Origin: JACVRW01 sp963808775
GTDB lineage: Bacteria; Actinomycetota; Thermoleophilia; Solirubrobacterales; Thermoleophilaceae
NCBI GenBank assembly: GCA_963808775.1
Contig: CAWEGR010000003.1
Span: 186,001-250,000 of the forward strand
Direction: 5' to 3'
Length of the DNA: 64,000 nucleotides
Below, piece by piece: positions 37,945 to 45,881 of the stretch. The stretch's first letter is position 1. Each line of letters opens with the position of its first letter. The notes beneath the pieces were generated by a model. The model made no database searches. It saw nothing but the letters and a program-made list of their open reading frames with translations, and had not been told where the DNA came from. A program made the translations under genes and the position numbers.

Positions 37945-38075
37945 CCTGTCGAGACTAGCGTCGCCGGCGGCGCGCTCGGGCGACCCGCAGCTGCTCACGG
38001 CGTCGGATCTCGGCCACGGATCTGGCGGCCCGCCTCACCACGCTCGCGCGCGTGGCGAACAGCCTTCGCGCTCGT

Positions 38076-38442
38076 CTAGCGCCGGACGCGCACCCGCATC
38101 GCCATGCCCTCGTGGATCGTGCAGATCATGCGGTAGCGCCCACCTTCGTGAGCTTGCGGCGGAAGCGGTAGTCGCTCGCCGCGAGCGTCCGAGTGGAAGC
38201 GCTTCACTCCGGCCGGCTTGCTGGCGAGGTAGACGTCGTGGACATCGCCCGGGATGCTCGGCCACCCCAGACGATGTAGGTGCCGGGCTTCACTGCGCAG
38301 GGTCTCGGGGCGTGAAGAAGTTGTCACCGATGTGCACGATCTTCTTCGGCACCGCCGACGGCTCGGCGCGCTCCGCGCTCGCCGCGGGGACGAGGCTGAC
38401 TGCTGCCACCGCGGCGGTGGCGAGGACGACCTTGATTCGCAT
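38076..38442 (-). CDS. Small exported cupredoxin (plastocyanin/azurin-like), frameshifted
   Basis: About 120 residues when frames are joined. A signal peptide (MRIKVVLATAAVAAVSLVPA, cleaved after ASA) is followed by KKIVHIGDNFFTP, a VKPGTYIVWGW strand and PSIPGDVHDVYL (likely copper-ligand His). A YRMICTIHEGM ending carries the Cys-His-Met ligands of a type-1 copper site. At least four single-base shifts lie between about 38140 and 38315. All conserved pieces are present in order, so error is more likely than decay. It is downstream of the beta-helix and multicopper oxidase genes after a strong hairpin. The likely role is extracytoplasmic electron transfer. Confidence 0.68.
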
Positions 38443-38475
38443 GCTTCGGTTGCTCCTATACGTGACGGCAGGACC

Positions 38476-38505
38476 GGCGCCGCCCGGCGAGAACCGGGCG
38501 GCGCC
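38476..38505 (-). terminator. Strong hairpin after the beta-helix gene
   Basis: Perfect 12-bp stem GGCGCCGCCCGG / CCGGGCGGCGCC with a 6-base loop. It lies 17 bases beyond the minus-strand stop at 38522 and 34 bases before the cupredoxin ATG. There is no U-tract on the 3' side, so it may be an attenuator or mRNA-stabilising structure rather than a full stop. Confidence 0.7.
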
Positions 38506-38521
38506 TGACCCTAGCTGGGTG

Positions 38522-39865
38522 CTACTGCTCGAACCGCTCGAGCGGGCGGATCCCCCGCTGCGGAGCGTGCTGGTGCTTCAGCCAGTACGTCTCCCACGAC
38601 TCCGGCTTGTCGACGGTGCCACCGATCCACGGTGCGATCTCCGCAAGAACGCTCAGATCGTCGGTGTTGTCTGCCGGACCCGGGCAGGGCGCGAACGTGC
38701 CCCCGGCGGCCGGAATGTTCGGACTCCGCGTCTCGTTGTCGGCGAAGCAGTTACCTGTCCCGCTGCCGTCGTAGACCATGTCGCGGCCGTTCAGGTCGCT
38801 GCCCTCAAGACCGAAAGAATTGCCTCGAACGACGTTGTTGCGGAGGATCGCCGCCTCGGCGAGCTCCGGATCCGGGTTGCCCGCCAGCGTGAACTGCGGC
38901 ACGAGGCCCAGACCCGCGAGCCAGTTGCCGAAGATCCGGTTGTTCTCGATCGTCGTGTCCTGGCTTCCGAACAGCAGGATGCCGGTCCCGATCGGGTAGC
39001 CCGCTAGGCCGGCCGCGCCGGACTGCGGGATCTCGAACGGTGCACCCCAGTAGAAGTTGAAGTTGTTCCAGAACACGTCGTTGTCAGCGATCACGTTCTC
39101 CTCGGCCGGCGGGAACTTCTCCGACTCGAGGGCGTTCGGCACGATGCCCGCGCCGTTGTTGTAGAAGCGGCTCTTCGTGATCGTGACGTAGCGCATGTTC
39201 GTGCCCGACCAGCCGAGCACGTTGCCCCACGACTTGATGTTGCGCACGATCGAGCGCTTCTTGCGCCCGGTCTGCGGTGGCGTCTGGCCGATGTAGAAGC
39301 CGGCGTCGTTGTTGTAGAACGCCTCCGAATTCGTCATCCGGCCGCCCTTCGAGTTGAAGGCGTAGATGCCGTAGACGCCACAGCGCTCCGCGACGAGCTT
39401 GTCGAGCGTGTAGCCGTCGACGTTGACGACGAAGAAGCAGTTGCCCTTCCAGTTGCGACCGTGGATACCGCGGACCACCACGCGGTCCGCGTTGTTCACG
39501 AAGATCCCGTTCTGGGCCTTCGCCCCGCGGAGGCGCTTGCCGTCGAGCTTCACGCGCCGCGGCTTGCGTGGATTGCCGATGATCTCGAGGCCGTCATAGC
39601 GCGGACCCTCGACCTTGACGTTCTCGCGATAGGTGCCCGGACGGACCCTGATCGTGTCCTTGCCGTCGGCCTTCTTGACCGCCGCACCGATCGTCTTGTA
39701 ACGGCAAGCCTTCTTCTTGCAGACGACGAACGTCTGTCCCTTCCCGCGCCCTCCGGCCGGGCCCTCGCCCGGGTCGGACGGCGGCGGATAGTTGCCCGCG
39801 GCAGCGACGGCCGGCAGCACGAGTGCCGCCAGCCCGACCGCGATGAGCGCCCGCAGAGCGCGCAT
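38522..39865 (-). CDS. Secreted right-handed parallel beta-helix (NosD/CASH-like) protein
   Basis: A 447-residue exported protein. A signal peptide (LRALIAVGLAALVLPAVAAA) is followed by a Gly/Pro spacer. The N-terminal 'KTIGAAVKKADGKDTIRVRP' + 'GTYRENVKVEG' motif is typical of pectate-lyase/NosD-type beta-helices. Many parallel beta-helix turns follow (NGIFVNNADRVVVRGIHG, TIENNRIFGNWLAGLG). Such proteins include carbohydrate lyases and periplasmic copper-site assembly proteins; catalytic residues are not evident. It follows the multicopper oxidase by 20 bases. The start ATG 39865 is fixed by AAGGAGGAGG four bases upstream. Confidence 0.85.
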   Translation of the reverse strand: MRALRALIAVGLAALVLPAVAAAGNYPPPSDPGEGPAGGRGKGQTFVVCKKKACRYKTIGAAVKKADGKDTIRVRPGTYRENVKVEGPRYDGLEIIGNPRKPRRVKLDGKRLRGAKAQNGIFVNNADRVVVRGIHGRNWKGNCFFVVNVDGYTLDKLVAERCGVYGIYAFNSKGGRMTNSEAFYNNDAGFYIGQTPPQTGRKKRSIVRNIKSWGNVLGWSGTNMRYVTITKSRFYNNGAGIVPNALESEKFPPAEENVIADNDVFWNNFNFYWGAPFEIPQSGAAGLAGYPIGTGILLFGSQDTTIENNRIFGNWLAGLGLVPQFTLAGNPDPELAEAAILRNNVVRGNSFGLEGSDLNGRDMVYDGSGTGNCFADNETRSPNIPAAGGTFAPCPGPADNTDDLSVLAEIAPWIGGTVDKPESWETYWLKHQHAPQRGIRPLERFEQ

Positions 39866-39869
39866 ATGT

Positions 39870-39879
39870 CCTCCTCCTT
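39870..39879 (-). promoter_or_regulatory. Strong ribosome-binding site of the beta-helix gene
   Basis: AAGGAGGAGG on the minus strand, four bases before ATG 39865. It is among the best Shine-Dalgarno matches in the window and suggests high expression. Confidence 0.7.
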
Positions 39880-39885
39880 GATGGT

Positions 39886-40976
39886 TCACGGATCCACCAC
39901 GTACCAGCCGGCCATGCCGGCGTCCTGGTGGGTCGCAACGTGGCAGTGGTAGAGCCACCGCCCTGGATTGTCCTCCACCCACTCGGCCGTGATCGTTTCG
40001 TTCGGGCCGACCGTCGGACAATCGACGAAGGCCCCCGCGGCGTCGCGCCAGCGGTGGCCGTGGACGTGGAATGTGTGGAAGTTGGCGTCCATGCCCATGA
40101 TGTGCAGCGCGACCCTCTGGCCGTTGCGCGCACGGATCGTAGGCGTGTTGCCGGCCGCGGTGCGGCCGTTGATGCAGTGGATGAGCCGCGGGATGCCCGT
40201 GACCTGCGGCGGGAAGTTGTGGAGGAAGAGCACCTGCTCGACGTCCGGCGCGGGGGCGCCCTTCGGCCGGATCACGACCGCGCCGAACAGCCCGCGCAGC
40301 GTGTTCAGGGTGTGGTTCGGGCCGTGGTCGTGATAGGGCCAGACACCGACGGAATCGGGCGTCGCCTCCCACACGTAGGTGAACTCCTCGTCGGGGGCGA
40401 CGAAGCCGCCGACCCTCGTGAAGTCGCCGAGATACGCGCCGTCGTAGTCGGGGTTGTAGCGGACGCCGTGCGGGTGGACGGTCACCGCCTGGTTGAACCG
40501 GCGATCGGCGTTGCGGAAGTGCACGACGATCACGTCGCCGACCTCCGCGTGGAACGTCGGCCCAGGCATCCGCGGCGCGCCGATCGCGTTCGCGAACCCC
40601 GCGCTGAACGGCTGGTAGACGAACCCCCGGAACGTGCGCCTGCCCGAAATGCGGCGCTTCATCCACTCGTCCCGGCCGGTCGGCGCCATGTTCCAGCGAA
40701 CGCTGCGCGCCGCGAGCCAGTACTCGCGCCGCTGCCCGCCGGGCTGGGGCTCGGGCGTCTGGAAGCTGAGCTCGTCGACGGGGTCGCGCGGACGGCCGGC
40801 GGCGCTCGCCCGGCGCTCCTCGACGAGCTCGGTGGCAGCCTCGTCGAGCTTCGCGACGTCCTCGGGGGAGCGCACCTCGACCGTCTTGCCGCCGACCGTG
40901 CACAGGAAGGCCGCGCCTCCGGCGAAGGCGAAGAAGTCCCGCCGGCCTAGGCCGGCGGGCGGGAGCTGATTCTCAT
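39886..40976 (-). CDS. Two-domain multicopper oxidase, probable Tat-exported
   Basis: About 360 residues. All four copper motifs are present: VHPHGV, WPYHDHGPNHT, HTFHVHGH and LYHCHVATHQDAGM (Cys-His with an axial Met). The size corresponds to two cupredoxin domains, as in small laccases. The N terminus GLGRRDFFAFAGGAAFLC is Tat-like. The RRDFF frame lacks a canonical start. ATG 40976 (MRISSRPP) joins it if one base is missing near 40955, otherwise CTG 40995 would be needed. It oxidises a phenol, metal ion or similar donor with O2 outside the membrane; the substrate is unknown. It heads the beta-helix/cupredoxin operon. Confidence 0.85.
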
Positions 40977-41060
40977 CGTGTTCGGGCGAGTCCAGGACGC
41001 CTCTATCCCTAGCACACGAATTCGTTCAAATCACGCGGACGGAGGTAGCCTCGACGCGTC

Positions 41061-42959
41061 ATGGCGGTCGTGATCGCAAGCGTGCTCGACAAGGACATGG
41101 CGGGCGAGCCGCTGTTCCGGGGCGTCTCCTTCAAGCTCGAGCGCGGCGACCGCATGACGCTCGCGGGCCGCAACGGAGCCGGCAAGACCACCCTGCTGCG
41201 GATGCTCGCGGGAGAGACCGGGATCGACGGCGGCGAGCTCGCCTTCGAGAAGGGCACACGCACCGCCCTCCACGACCAGCGGCCGCCGCGCGAGCGCTCG
41301 CTCAGCCTGCGCGACTACGTGCTCTCCGGCTGCCGCGACCTGGTCGTGCTCGAGGACGAGCTGCGCGGCCTCGAGCAGGGGATGGCCGAGCGCCCCGAGG
41401 ATCAGGAACTGCTCGACCGTTACGCGCGCGCCCAGGCGCGGCTCGAGCACGCGGGCGGCTGGAACTGGCGCGAGCGCGCGATCGCGCCGCTGCACGGGCT
41501 CGGCTTCAAGGACGCGGAGCTCGACCGCGGCCTGGCGAGCTTCTCCGGCGGGGAGCTCACGCGGGCGTCGCTCGCCCGCGCGCTCGCCGGCGACCCCGAT
41601 CTGCTGCTGCTCGACGAGCCCACGAACCATCTCGACATCGCCTCGCTCGAATGGCTCGAGGGGTATCTCACGGAGCTCGACGCGGCGGTGATCCTCGTGG
41701 CCCACGACCGCTGGTTCCTCGAGGCGGTCGGAACCTCGGTGCTCGAGCTCGAGGCGGGCCGCGCGCGCTTCTTTCCCGGCACCTGGCACGCGTGGCGCCG
41801 GGAGGCCGCCGCGCGCGAGCTCCAGCTCGGCCGGGCGATCGAGAAGCAGCAGGCCGAGATCGAGCGCATGGAGCGCTTCATCGAGCGCTTCCGCTACAAG
41901 GCGACGAAGGCGCGCCAGGCACAGGACCGGGTCAAGAAGCTCGACCGGATGGAGAGGATCGAGCGCGACCCGCGCGACGAGCGCACGCTCGGCTTCCGCT
42001 TCGCGGCGAGCGAGCGCGCGGGCCGCGTGGTGCTCGAGCTCACCGACGGGCGCGTCGAGGTGCCCGGCCGCGTGCTCGTCGACGACGCCGAGCTCTGGCT
42101 CGAGCGCGGCGAGCACGTCTCGCTCGTGGGCCCCAACGGCGCAGGCAAGACGTCGCTGATCGAGGCGCTCGCGGGGCTGCGAGCGCTCGACGGCGGCCGC
42201 GTGCGCACCGGCCACAACGTCAAGCTCGGCTACCTCTCCCAGCACGCGGAGGAGCTCGGCTCGAGCGGCACGGTGCTCGAGGCCGTGCAGCGCGCCACGG
42301 CGTTGACGCCGGGAAAGGCGCGCGCCCTGCTCGGCCAGTTCCTGTTCAGCGGCGAGGACGCCGAGAAGCCGATGAGCGGCCTGTCGGGCGGCGAGCGCCG
42401 CCGGGCCTCCCTCGCGATCCTCGTCCACTCAGGCGCCAACGCGCTGATCCTCGACGAGCCGACGAACCACCTCGACCTCGACGCGCGCGAGGCGCTCGAG
42501 GACGCGCTGTCGGCGTTCGACGGCGCGGTGCTGCTCGTGTCGCACGACCGCGCGCTGCTCGACGCCGTGGGGACGCGCACGATCGCGATCGAGGACGGCG
42601 GCCTGCGCAGCTACGACGGCGGCTGGGCGGAGTATTCGCGCCTGCGCGACGAGCGCCGCGAGGCCGATGAGGAGGCACGCGCACGCGCGCGCAACGAGCG
42701 AAGCTCCGAGCGCCGCGCGCGCCCGGAGCGCAGGCCGAAGGCCGCCTCCGGCCCATCGAAGAACCAGGTGAAGCGCATCGCGCAGCTCGAGCGCGACGTC
42801 GAGCGGGCCGAGATCGAGCTGGCCCGCGTCGAGGACGAGCTGGCGGACCCCGGCCAGTGGGCGAGCCCCACGAGCTCGGCGCGGGCGACCGAGCGGCACA
42901 CGGCCGCGCGCCGCGCCGTCGAGGCGGCGTACGCCGCCTGGGAGCAGGCCACTCGCTGA
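41061..42959 (+). CDS. ABC-F family ATP-binding protein
   Basis: A 632-residue cytoplasmic protein with two ABC modules and no membrane domain. Module 1 has AGRNGAGKTTLLRML, FSGGELTRASLARAL and LLLLDEPTNHLD. Module 2 has GPNGAGKTSLIEAL, LSGGERRRASLAIL and LDEPTNHLDLD. A helical linker rich in charged residues (MERFIERFRYKATKARQAQD) joins them. A basic, coiled-coil C-terminal extension follows (about 545-632). ABC-F proteins act on the ribosomal E site in translation control or antibiotic protection; the subtype is not clear here. It is divergent from the multicopper oxidase and ends before a hairpin at 43006. Confidence 0.92.
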   Translation: MAVVIASVLDKDMAGEPLFRGVSFKLERGDRMTLAGRNGAGKTTLLRMLAGETGIDGGELAFEKGTRTALHDQRPPRERSLSLRDYVLSGCRDLVVLEDELRGLEQGMAERPEDQELLDRYARAQARLEHAGGWNWRERAIAPLHGLGFKDAELDRGLASFSGGELTRASLARALAGDPDLLLLDEPTNHLDIASLEWLEGYLTELDAAVILVAHDRWFLEAVGTSVLELEAGRARFFPGTWHAWRREAAARELQLGRAIEKQQAEIERMERFIERFRYKATKARQAQDRVKKLDRMERIERDPRDERTLGFRFAASERAGRVVLELTDGRVEVPGRVLVDDAELWLERGEHVSLVGPNGAGKTSLIEALAGLRALDGGRVRTGHNVKLGYLSQHAEELGSSGTVLEAVQRATALTPGKARALLGQFLFSGEDAEKPMSGLSGGERRRASLAILVHSGANALILDEPTNHLDLDAREALEDALSAFDGAVLLVSHDRALLDAVGTRTIAIEDGGLRSYDGGWAEYSRLRDERREADEEARARARNERSSERRARPERRPKAASGPSKNQVKRIAQLERDVERAEIELARVEDELADPGQWASPTSSARATERHTAARRAVEAAYAAWEQATR

Positions 42960-43005
42960 GCGCGGCCGACTCGCGGGTGGGGCGCAGCCGGGCTCCGATC
43001 GACGG

Positions 43006-43023
43006 TGCCGGAACTATCCGGCA
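43006..43023. terminator. Hairpin between the convergent ABC-F and phoD genes
   Basis: Perfect 7-bp stem TGCCGGA / TCCGGCA with a 4-base loop (ACTA). It lies 46 bases after the ABC-F stop and 16 bases before the phoD stop. Confidence 0.6.
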
Positions 43024-43039
43024 AACGTAGATAGGACTA

Positions 43040-44632
43040 CTAACCCAACAGGCTCGGCTCGCCGCGCGCGACCCTGTAGTCGAAGCGGCCGCCCTCGTTC
43101 TCGAGCGCCTCCGCCCCGGGGCGCTTGATGGTCGCGACGCGCCGGAAGCTGCATGAGAAGCCCCGCCGCGTGGCGGTCACGAGCCCGTACCCGTGATGGT
43201 CGAAGTCGGCGTCCGCCGCCCAGGGGTTCGCGCTGCGCATGAGGTCGACCACGGACTGCGGGGTCTGGGGGTCGGCGGGGTTCGCTCCCGGGAGCACCCC
43301 TCCCCCGCCCTCGCCGAGGCCCGGTGAGGTGATCGAGCCGCCGACGAACTCGGTGGCCACCGGCACGCTGTCCTCGTTCGCGACTCGCACGTCGCCCGCC
43401 ACGAACGTATGGATGTCGCCTGTCACGAAGACCACGTCCTCGATGCGCTTGCTGCGGATGTGCTCGAGCAGGTCGCGGCGCTCGACCGGGTAGCCCTGCC
43501 AGGAGTCGAAGCCGATCAGGTCGCCGCCCGGGAAGATCGTCGGCATCACCATGACCTGGTTGCCGATCACCTTCCAGGCGGCGCGCGACGAGGACAGGCG
43601 GCGCTTCAACCAGGCGAGCTGCTGCCCGCCGAGGAAGGCTCGCGGCTGCTCGAGCTCGGCGCACGCGGGACCGAGCTGCGGATCGCCGCATGGCTGGTCT
43701 GCCCGGTACTGGCGCTGGTCGAGCAGGATCAGGTCGACCGTCCTGCCGAACCTGAGCGCGCGGTAGATGCGCGTGCCGCCCGGCTTGACCGCGAACGTGG
43801 GCATGCTCTCGAAGTACGCCCTGTACGCGGCGGCCTTGCGGGCGTCCGTGTAGCGCTCGTCCGGCGACAGCCCGCCCGTCGGCCCGGCGCCGCCCGCGTA
43901 GTTGTTGACCACCTCGTGGTCGTCCCAGATCGAGATCATCGGGAAGCGCTCGTGCACCCTGCGCAGCGCGCGGTCACTGCGGTAGAGCGCGTACTTCGCC
44001 CTGTACGCCTCGAGCGTCTCCGACTCGCCGACCGGGTCGCTGCGCACACTCGCGAAGCGGTCGCCGGGCGCGTACGACGCCTCCGAGTAGACGTAGTCCC
44101 CGAGGTTGACCACGAAGTCGAGATCCTCGCGCGCAAGCAGCTTGTGAGCATGGAAGTACCCGAACGCGAAGTCCTGGCAGGAGAAGAACGCGAACCGGAC
44201 GGGCTGGCGCGAATCGGGCGGAAGGGCCGTCCGGAAGCGCCCGATCCGGCTCTCCTCGCCGCGGGTGGAGAACCGGTACCAGTACTGCTCGTGCGGGCTC
44301 AGGCCGGCGATCCGCGCCTTGACGGCGTGGCCGACCCCCGGGGACGTGCGGATCAGCTCCCTCGCCACGACCCGGCGAAAGCCGCGGTCGCGCGCGACCT
44401 CGAGCTCGACCGTGCCGCTCCCCTCCACGTCCGCCAACCGGGTCCAGAGCGTGATCGCGTTCGGCGCGGGATCACCCGACAGGACGCCCTCCTCAAAGCT
44501 GCCGCCCCGCAGGCTCGGACCTCTGCGCGGGCGCGCGGCGAGCGCGGATGGCCCGCCGAGCGCCGCCGCGACGGCCACTCCGCCCGCCGCGCCGAGGAAC
44601 GTTCGGCGCGAGCTCGCCAGGCCCGCGCTCAC
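43040..44632 (-). CDS. phoD: Alkaline phosphatase D family protein, Tat-exported
   Basis: A 530-residue metallophosphatase. The Tat signal is SRRTFLGAAGGVAVAAALGG. An N-terminal fibronectin-like PhoD_N domain (GVLSGDPAPNAITLWTRL, YWYRFSTRGEESRIG) is followed by the catalytic domain. Metal-ligand motifs are FFSCQDF, NLGDYVY, WDDHEVVNNY and VTGDIHTF. PhoD enzymes hydrolyse phosphomono- and diesters outside the cell, often with Ca/Fe. GTG 44632 overlaps the upstream lytic transglycosylase stop (GTGA). Regulation by phosphate is expected for the family; no Pho box was identified. Confidence 0.9.
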   Translation of the reverse strand: MSAGLASSRRTFLGAAGGVAVAAALGGPSALAARPRRGPSLRGGSFEEGVLSGDPAPNAITLWTRLADVEGSGTVELEVARDRGFRRVVARELIRTSPGVGHAVKARIAGLSPHEQYWYRFSTRGEESRIGRFRTALPPDSRQPVRFAFFSCQDFAFGYFHAHKLLAREDLDFVVNLGDYVYSEASYAPGDRFASVRSDPVGESETLEAYRAKYALYRSDRALRRVHERFPMISIWDDHEVVNNYAGGAGPTGGLSPDERYTDARKAAAYRAYFESMPTFAVKPGGTRIYRALRFGRTVDLILLDQRQYRADQPCGDPQLGPACAELEQPRAFLGGQQLAWLKRRLSSSRAAWKVIGNQVMVMPTIFPGGDLIGFDSWQGYPVERRDLLEHIRSKRIEDVVFVTGDIHTFVAGDVRVANEDSVPVATEFVGGSITSPGLGEGGGGVLPGANPADPQTPQSVVDLMRSANPWAADADFDHHGYGLVTATRRGFSCSFRRVATIKRPGAEALENEGGRFDYRVARGEPSLLG

Positions 44633-45261
44633 AGGCCGAGGTCCCTGGCGTAGTGATCGCGGTACTCGCCGCGCCGCTCGAGCACGTTCTCGACGTACGC
44701 GCGCGTCTCCGGGAAGCGGATGTGCTCGACCTCGAACTGGTCAGCGCCTCCGGCGCTCCGGACCCAGTCGTCGACGTTCGTGATACCGGCGTTGTATGCG
44801 GCCAAGGCCGCCTCCTCCCTGCCGTCGTAGTGGTCATGCAGATAGCGCAGGAACCAGGAGCCGTAGGCGATGTTGATCTGCGGCGTGGCCAGATCGGACT
44901 GCTTGAAGCGGACCCCGCCCGTGTGGCTCGCGATGAAGTTCGCCGTATCGGGCGTGATCTGCATGAGGCCGCGAGCGCCGGCGTGCGAGGTCTGGTCGCG
45001 GAAGCGCGACTCCTCGTAGATCACGGCCGCGATCAGCGACGCGTCGAGATCCTTGTCAGCGGCCTGCTGGCGGATGATGTCGTCGTGGCGCAGCGGGAGC
45101 GTCGCGATCTCGCGGACCGCATCGCCCAGCGGGCCGACACCGGCGAGGATCGCGACGATCACCGCGGCGAGCGCGGCCGCCGCCGCGAAGGCGCTCAGCC
45201 GCCGGCGTCGCGTCTGCGCGCGCGAGGGTCTGCGGGCGATTCTCCCGATCTGCGTGTTCAT
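44629..45261 (-). CDS. Lytic transglycosylase (SLT domain), membrane-anchored
   Basis: A 210-residue protein. After a basic start, one TM or signal-anchor helix (LSAFAAAAALAAVIVAILAG) precedes a soluble lytic transglycosylase domain. The catalytic Glu is in SLIAAVIYEESRFRDQ, followed by GARGLMQITPDTA and AALAAYNAGITNVDDW, the three SLT motifs. It cleaves the MurNAc-GlcNAc bond of peptidoglycan on the outer face of the membrane. ATG 45261 overlaps the coaE stop (ATGA). The link to coaE is a gene order seen in other actinobacteria, with no obvious pathway relation. Confidence 0.9.
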   Translation of the reverse strand: MNTQIGRIARRPSRAQTRRRRLSAFAAAAALAAVIVAILAGVGPLGDAVREIATLPLRHDDIIRQQAADKDLDASLIAAVIYEESRFRDQTSHAGARGLMQITPDTANFIASHTGGVRFKQSDLATPQINIAYGSWFLRYLHDHYDGREEAALAAYNAGITNVDDWVRSAGGADQFEVEHIRFPETRAYVENVLERRGEYRDHYARDLGL

Positions 45262-45857
45262 GGATCGATCCCACCGAGTTTGGCAAGGACGCGGGACAGC
45301 GATTCCTTCAACTCTTCCCGGGACCCATCGTTGCGGACCGTGAAGTCCGCTCTTTGCGACTTCTCGTCCTGCGTGAGCTGGCGCCCGGCGCGCTCGGCGA
45401 CGGACTCGTGCCCGCGGGCGGCGGCCCGCTCCTCGCGCAGCGCCTCGTCGGCAACCACGGCGATCGTGGCGTCGTAGAGGCCCTCGGATCCGGCCTCGAA
45501 CAGCAGCGGCACCTCGACCACGGCCGCCCGCGGCGGCGGCTTCACCGAGTCGACTTCGGCGCGAAACGCGGCGACGCGCTCGGCCACGCGCGGCCACAGG
45601 ACTCCCTCGAGCCAGGCGCGCGCGTCGTCGTCGGCGAACACGCGCGCGGCGATCGCGGGCCGGTCGAGCCTGCCGGCCGGGGCGACGCCGGGGCCGAGCC
45701 GCTCGACGATCAGGTCGCGCAGCTCATCGGTCTCGAGCAGCTCGTGCACGACGGCGTCCGTCGAGAGCGTGCGCGCGCCGAGCTCCTCGAGCGCCTCGAG
45801 CGCCGTCGACTTGCCTGCCCCGAGCCCTCCGGTCAGGCCGACGAAGGGAACGCTCAC
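45258..45857 (-). CDS. coaE: Dephospho-CoA kinase
   Basis: A 199-residue P-loop kinase catalysing the last step of CoA synthesis. Walker A is GLTGGLGAGKSTALEALEEL at residues 7-26. STDAVVHELL (dephospho-CoA-binding Asp) and VVEVPLLFEAGSEGLYDATI match the LID/CoA region. Length is typical. It complements panB and panC elsewhere in the window on the CoA pathway. It is the first gene downstream of rpsA, with a 24-base gap. Confidence 0.94.
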   Translation of the reverse strand: MSVPFVGLTGGLGAGKSTALEALEELGARTLSTDAVVHELLETDELRDLIVERLGPGVAPAGRLDRPAIAARVFADDDARAWLEGVLWPRVAERVAAFRAEVDSVKPPPRAAVVEVPLLFEAGSEGLYDATIAVVADEALREERAAARGHESVAERAGRQLTQDEKSQRADFTVRNDGSREELKESLSRVLAKLGGIDP

Positions 45858-45881
45858 GCCCGGAGTGCGCCGGGCACGGCG

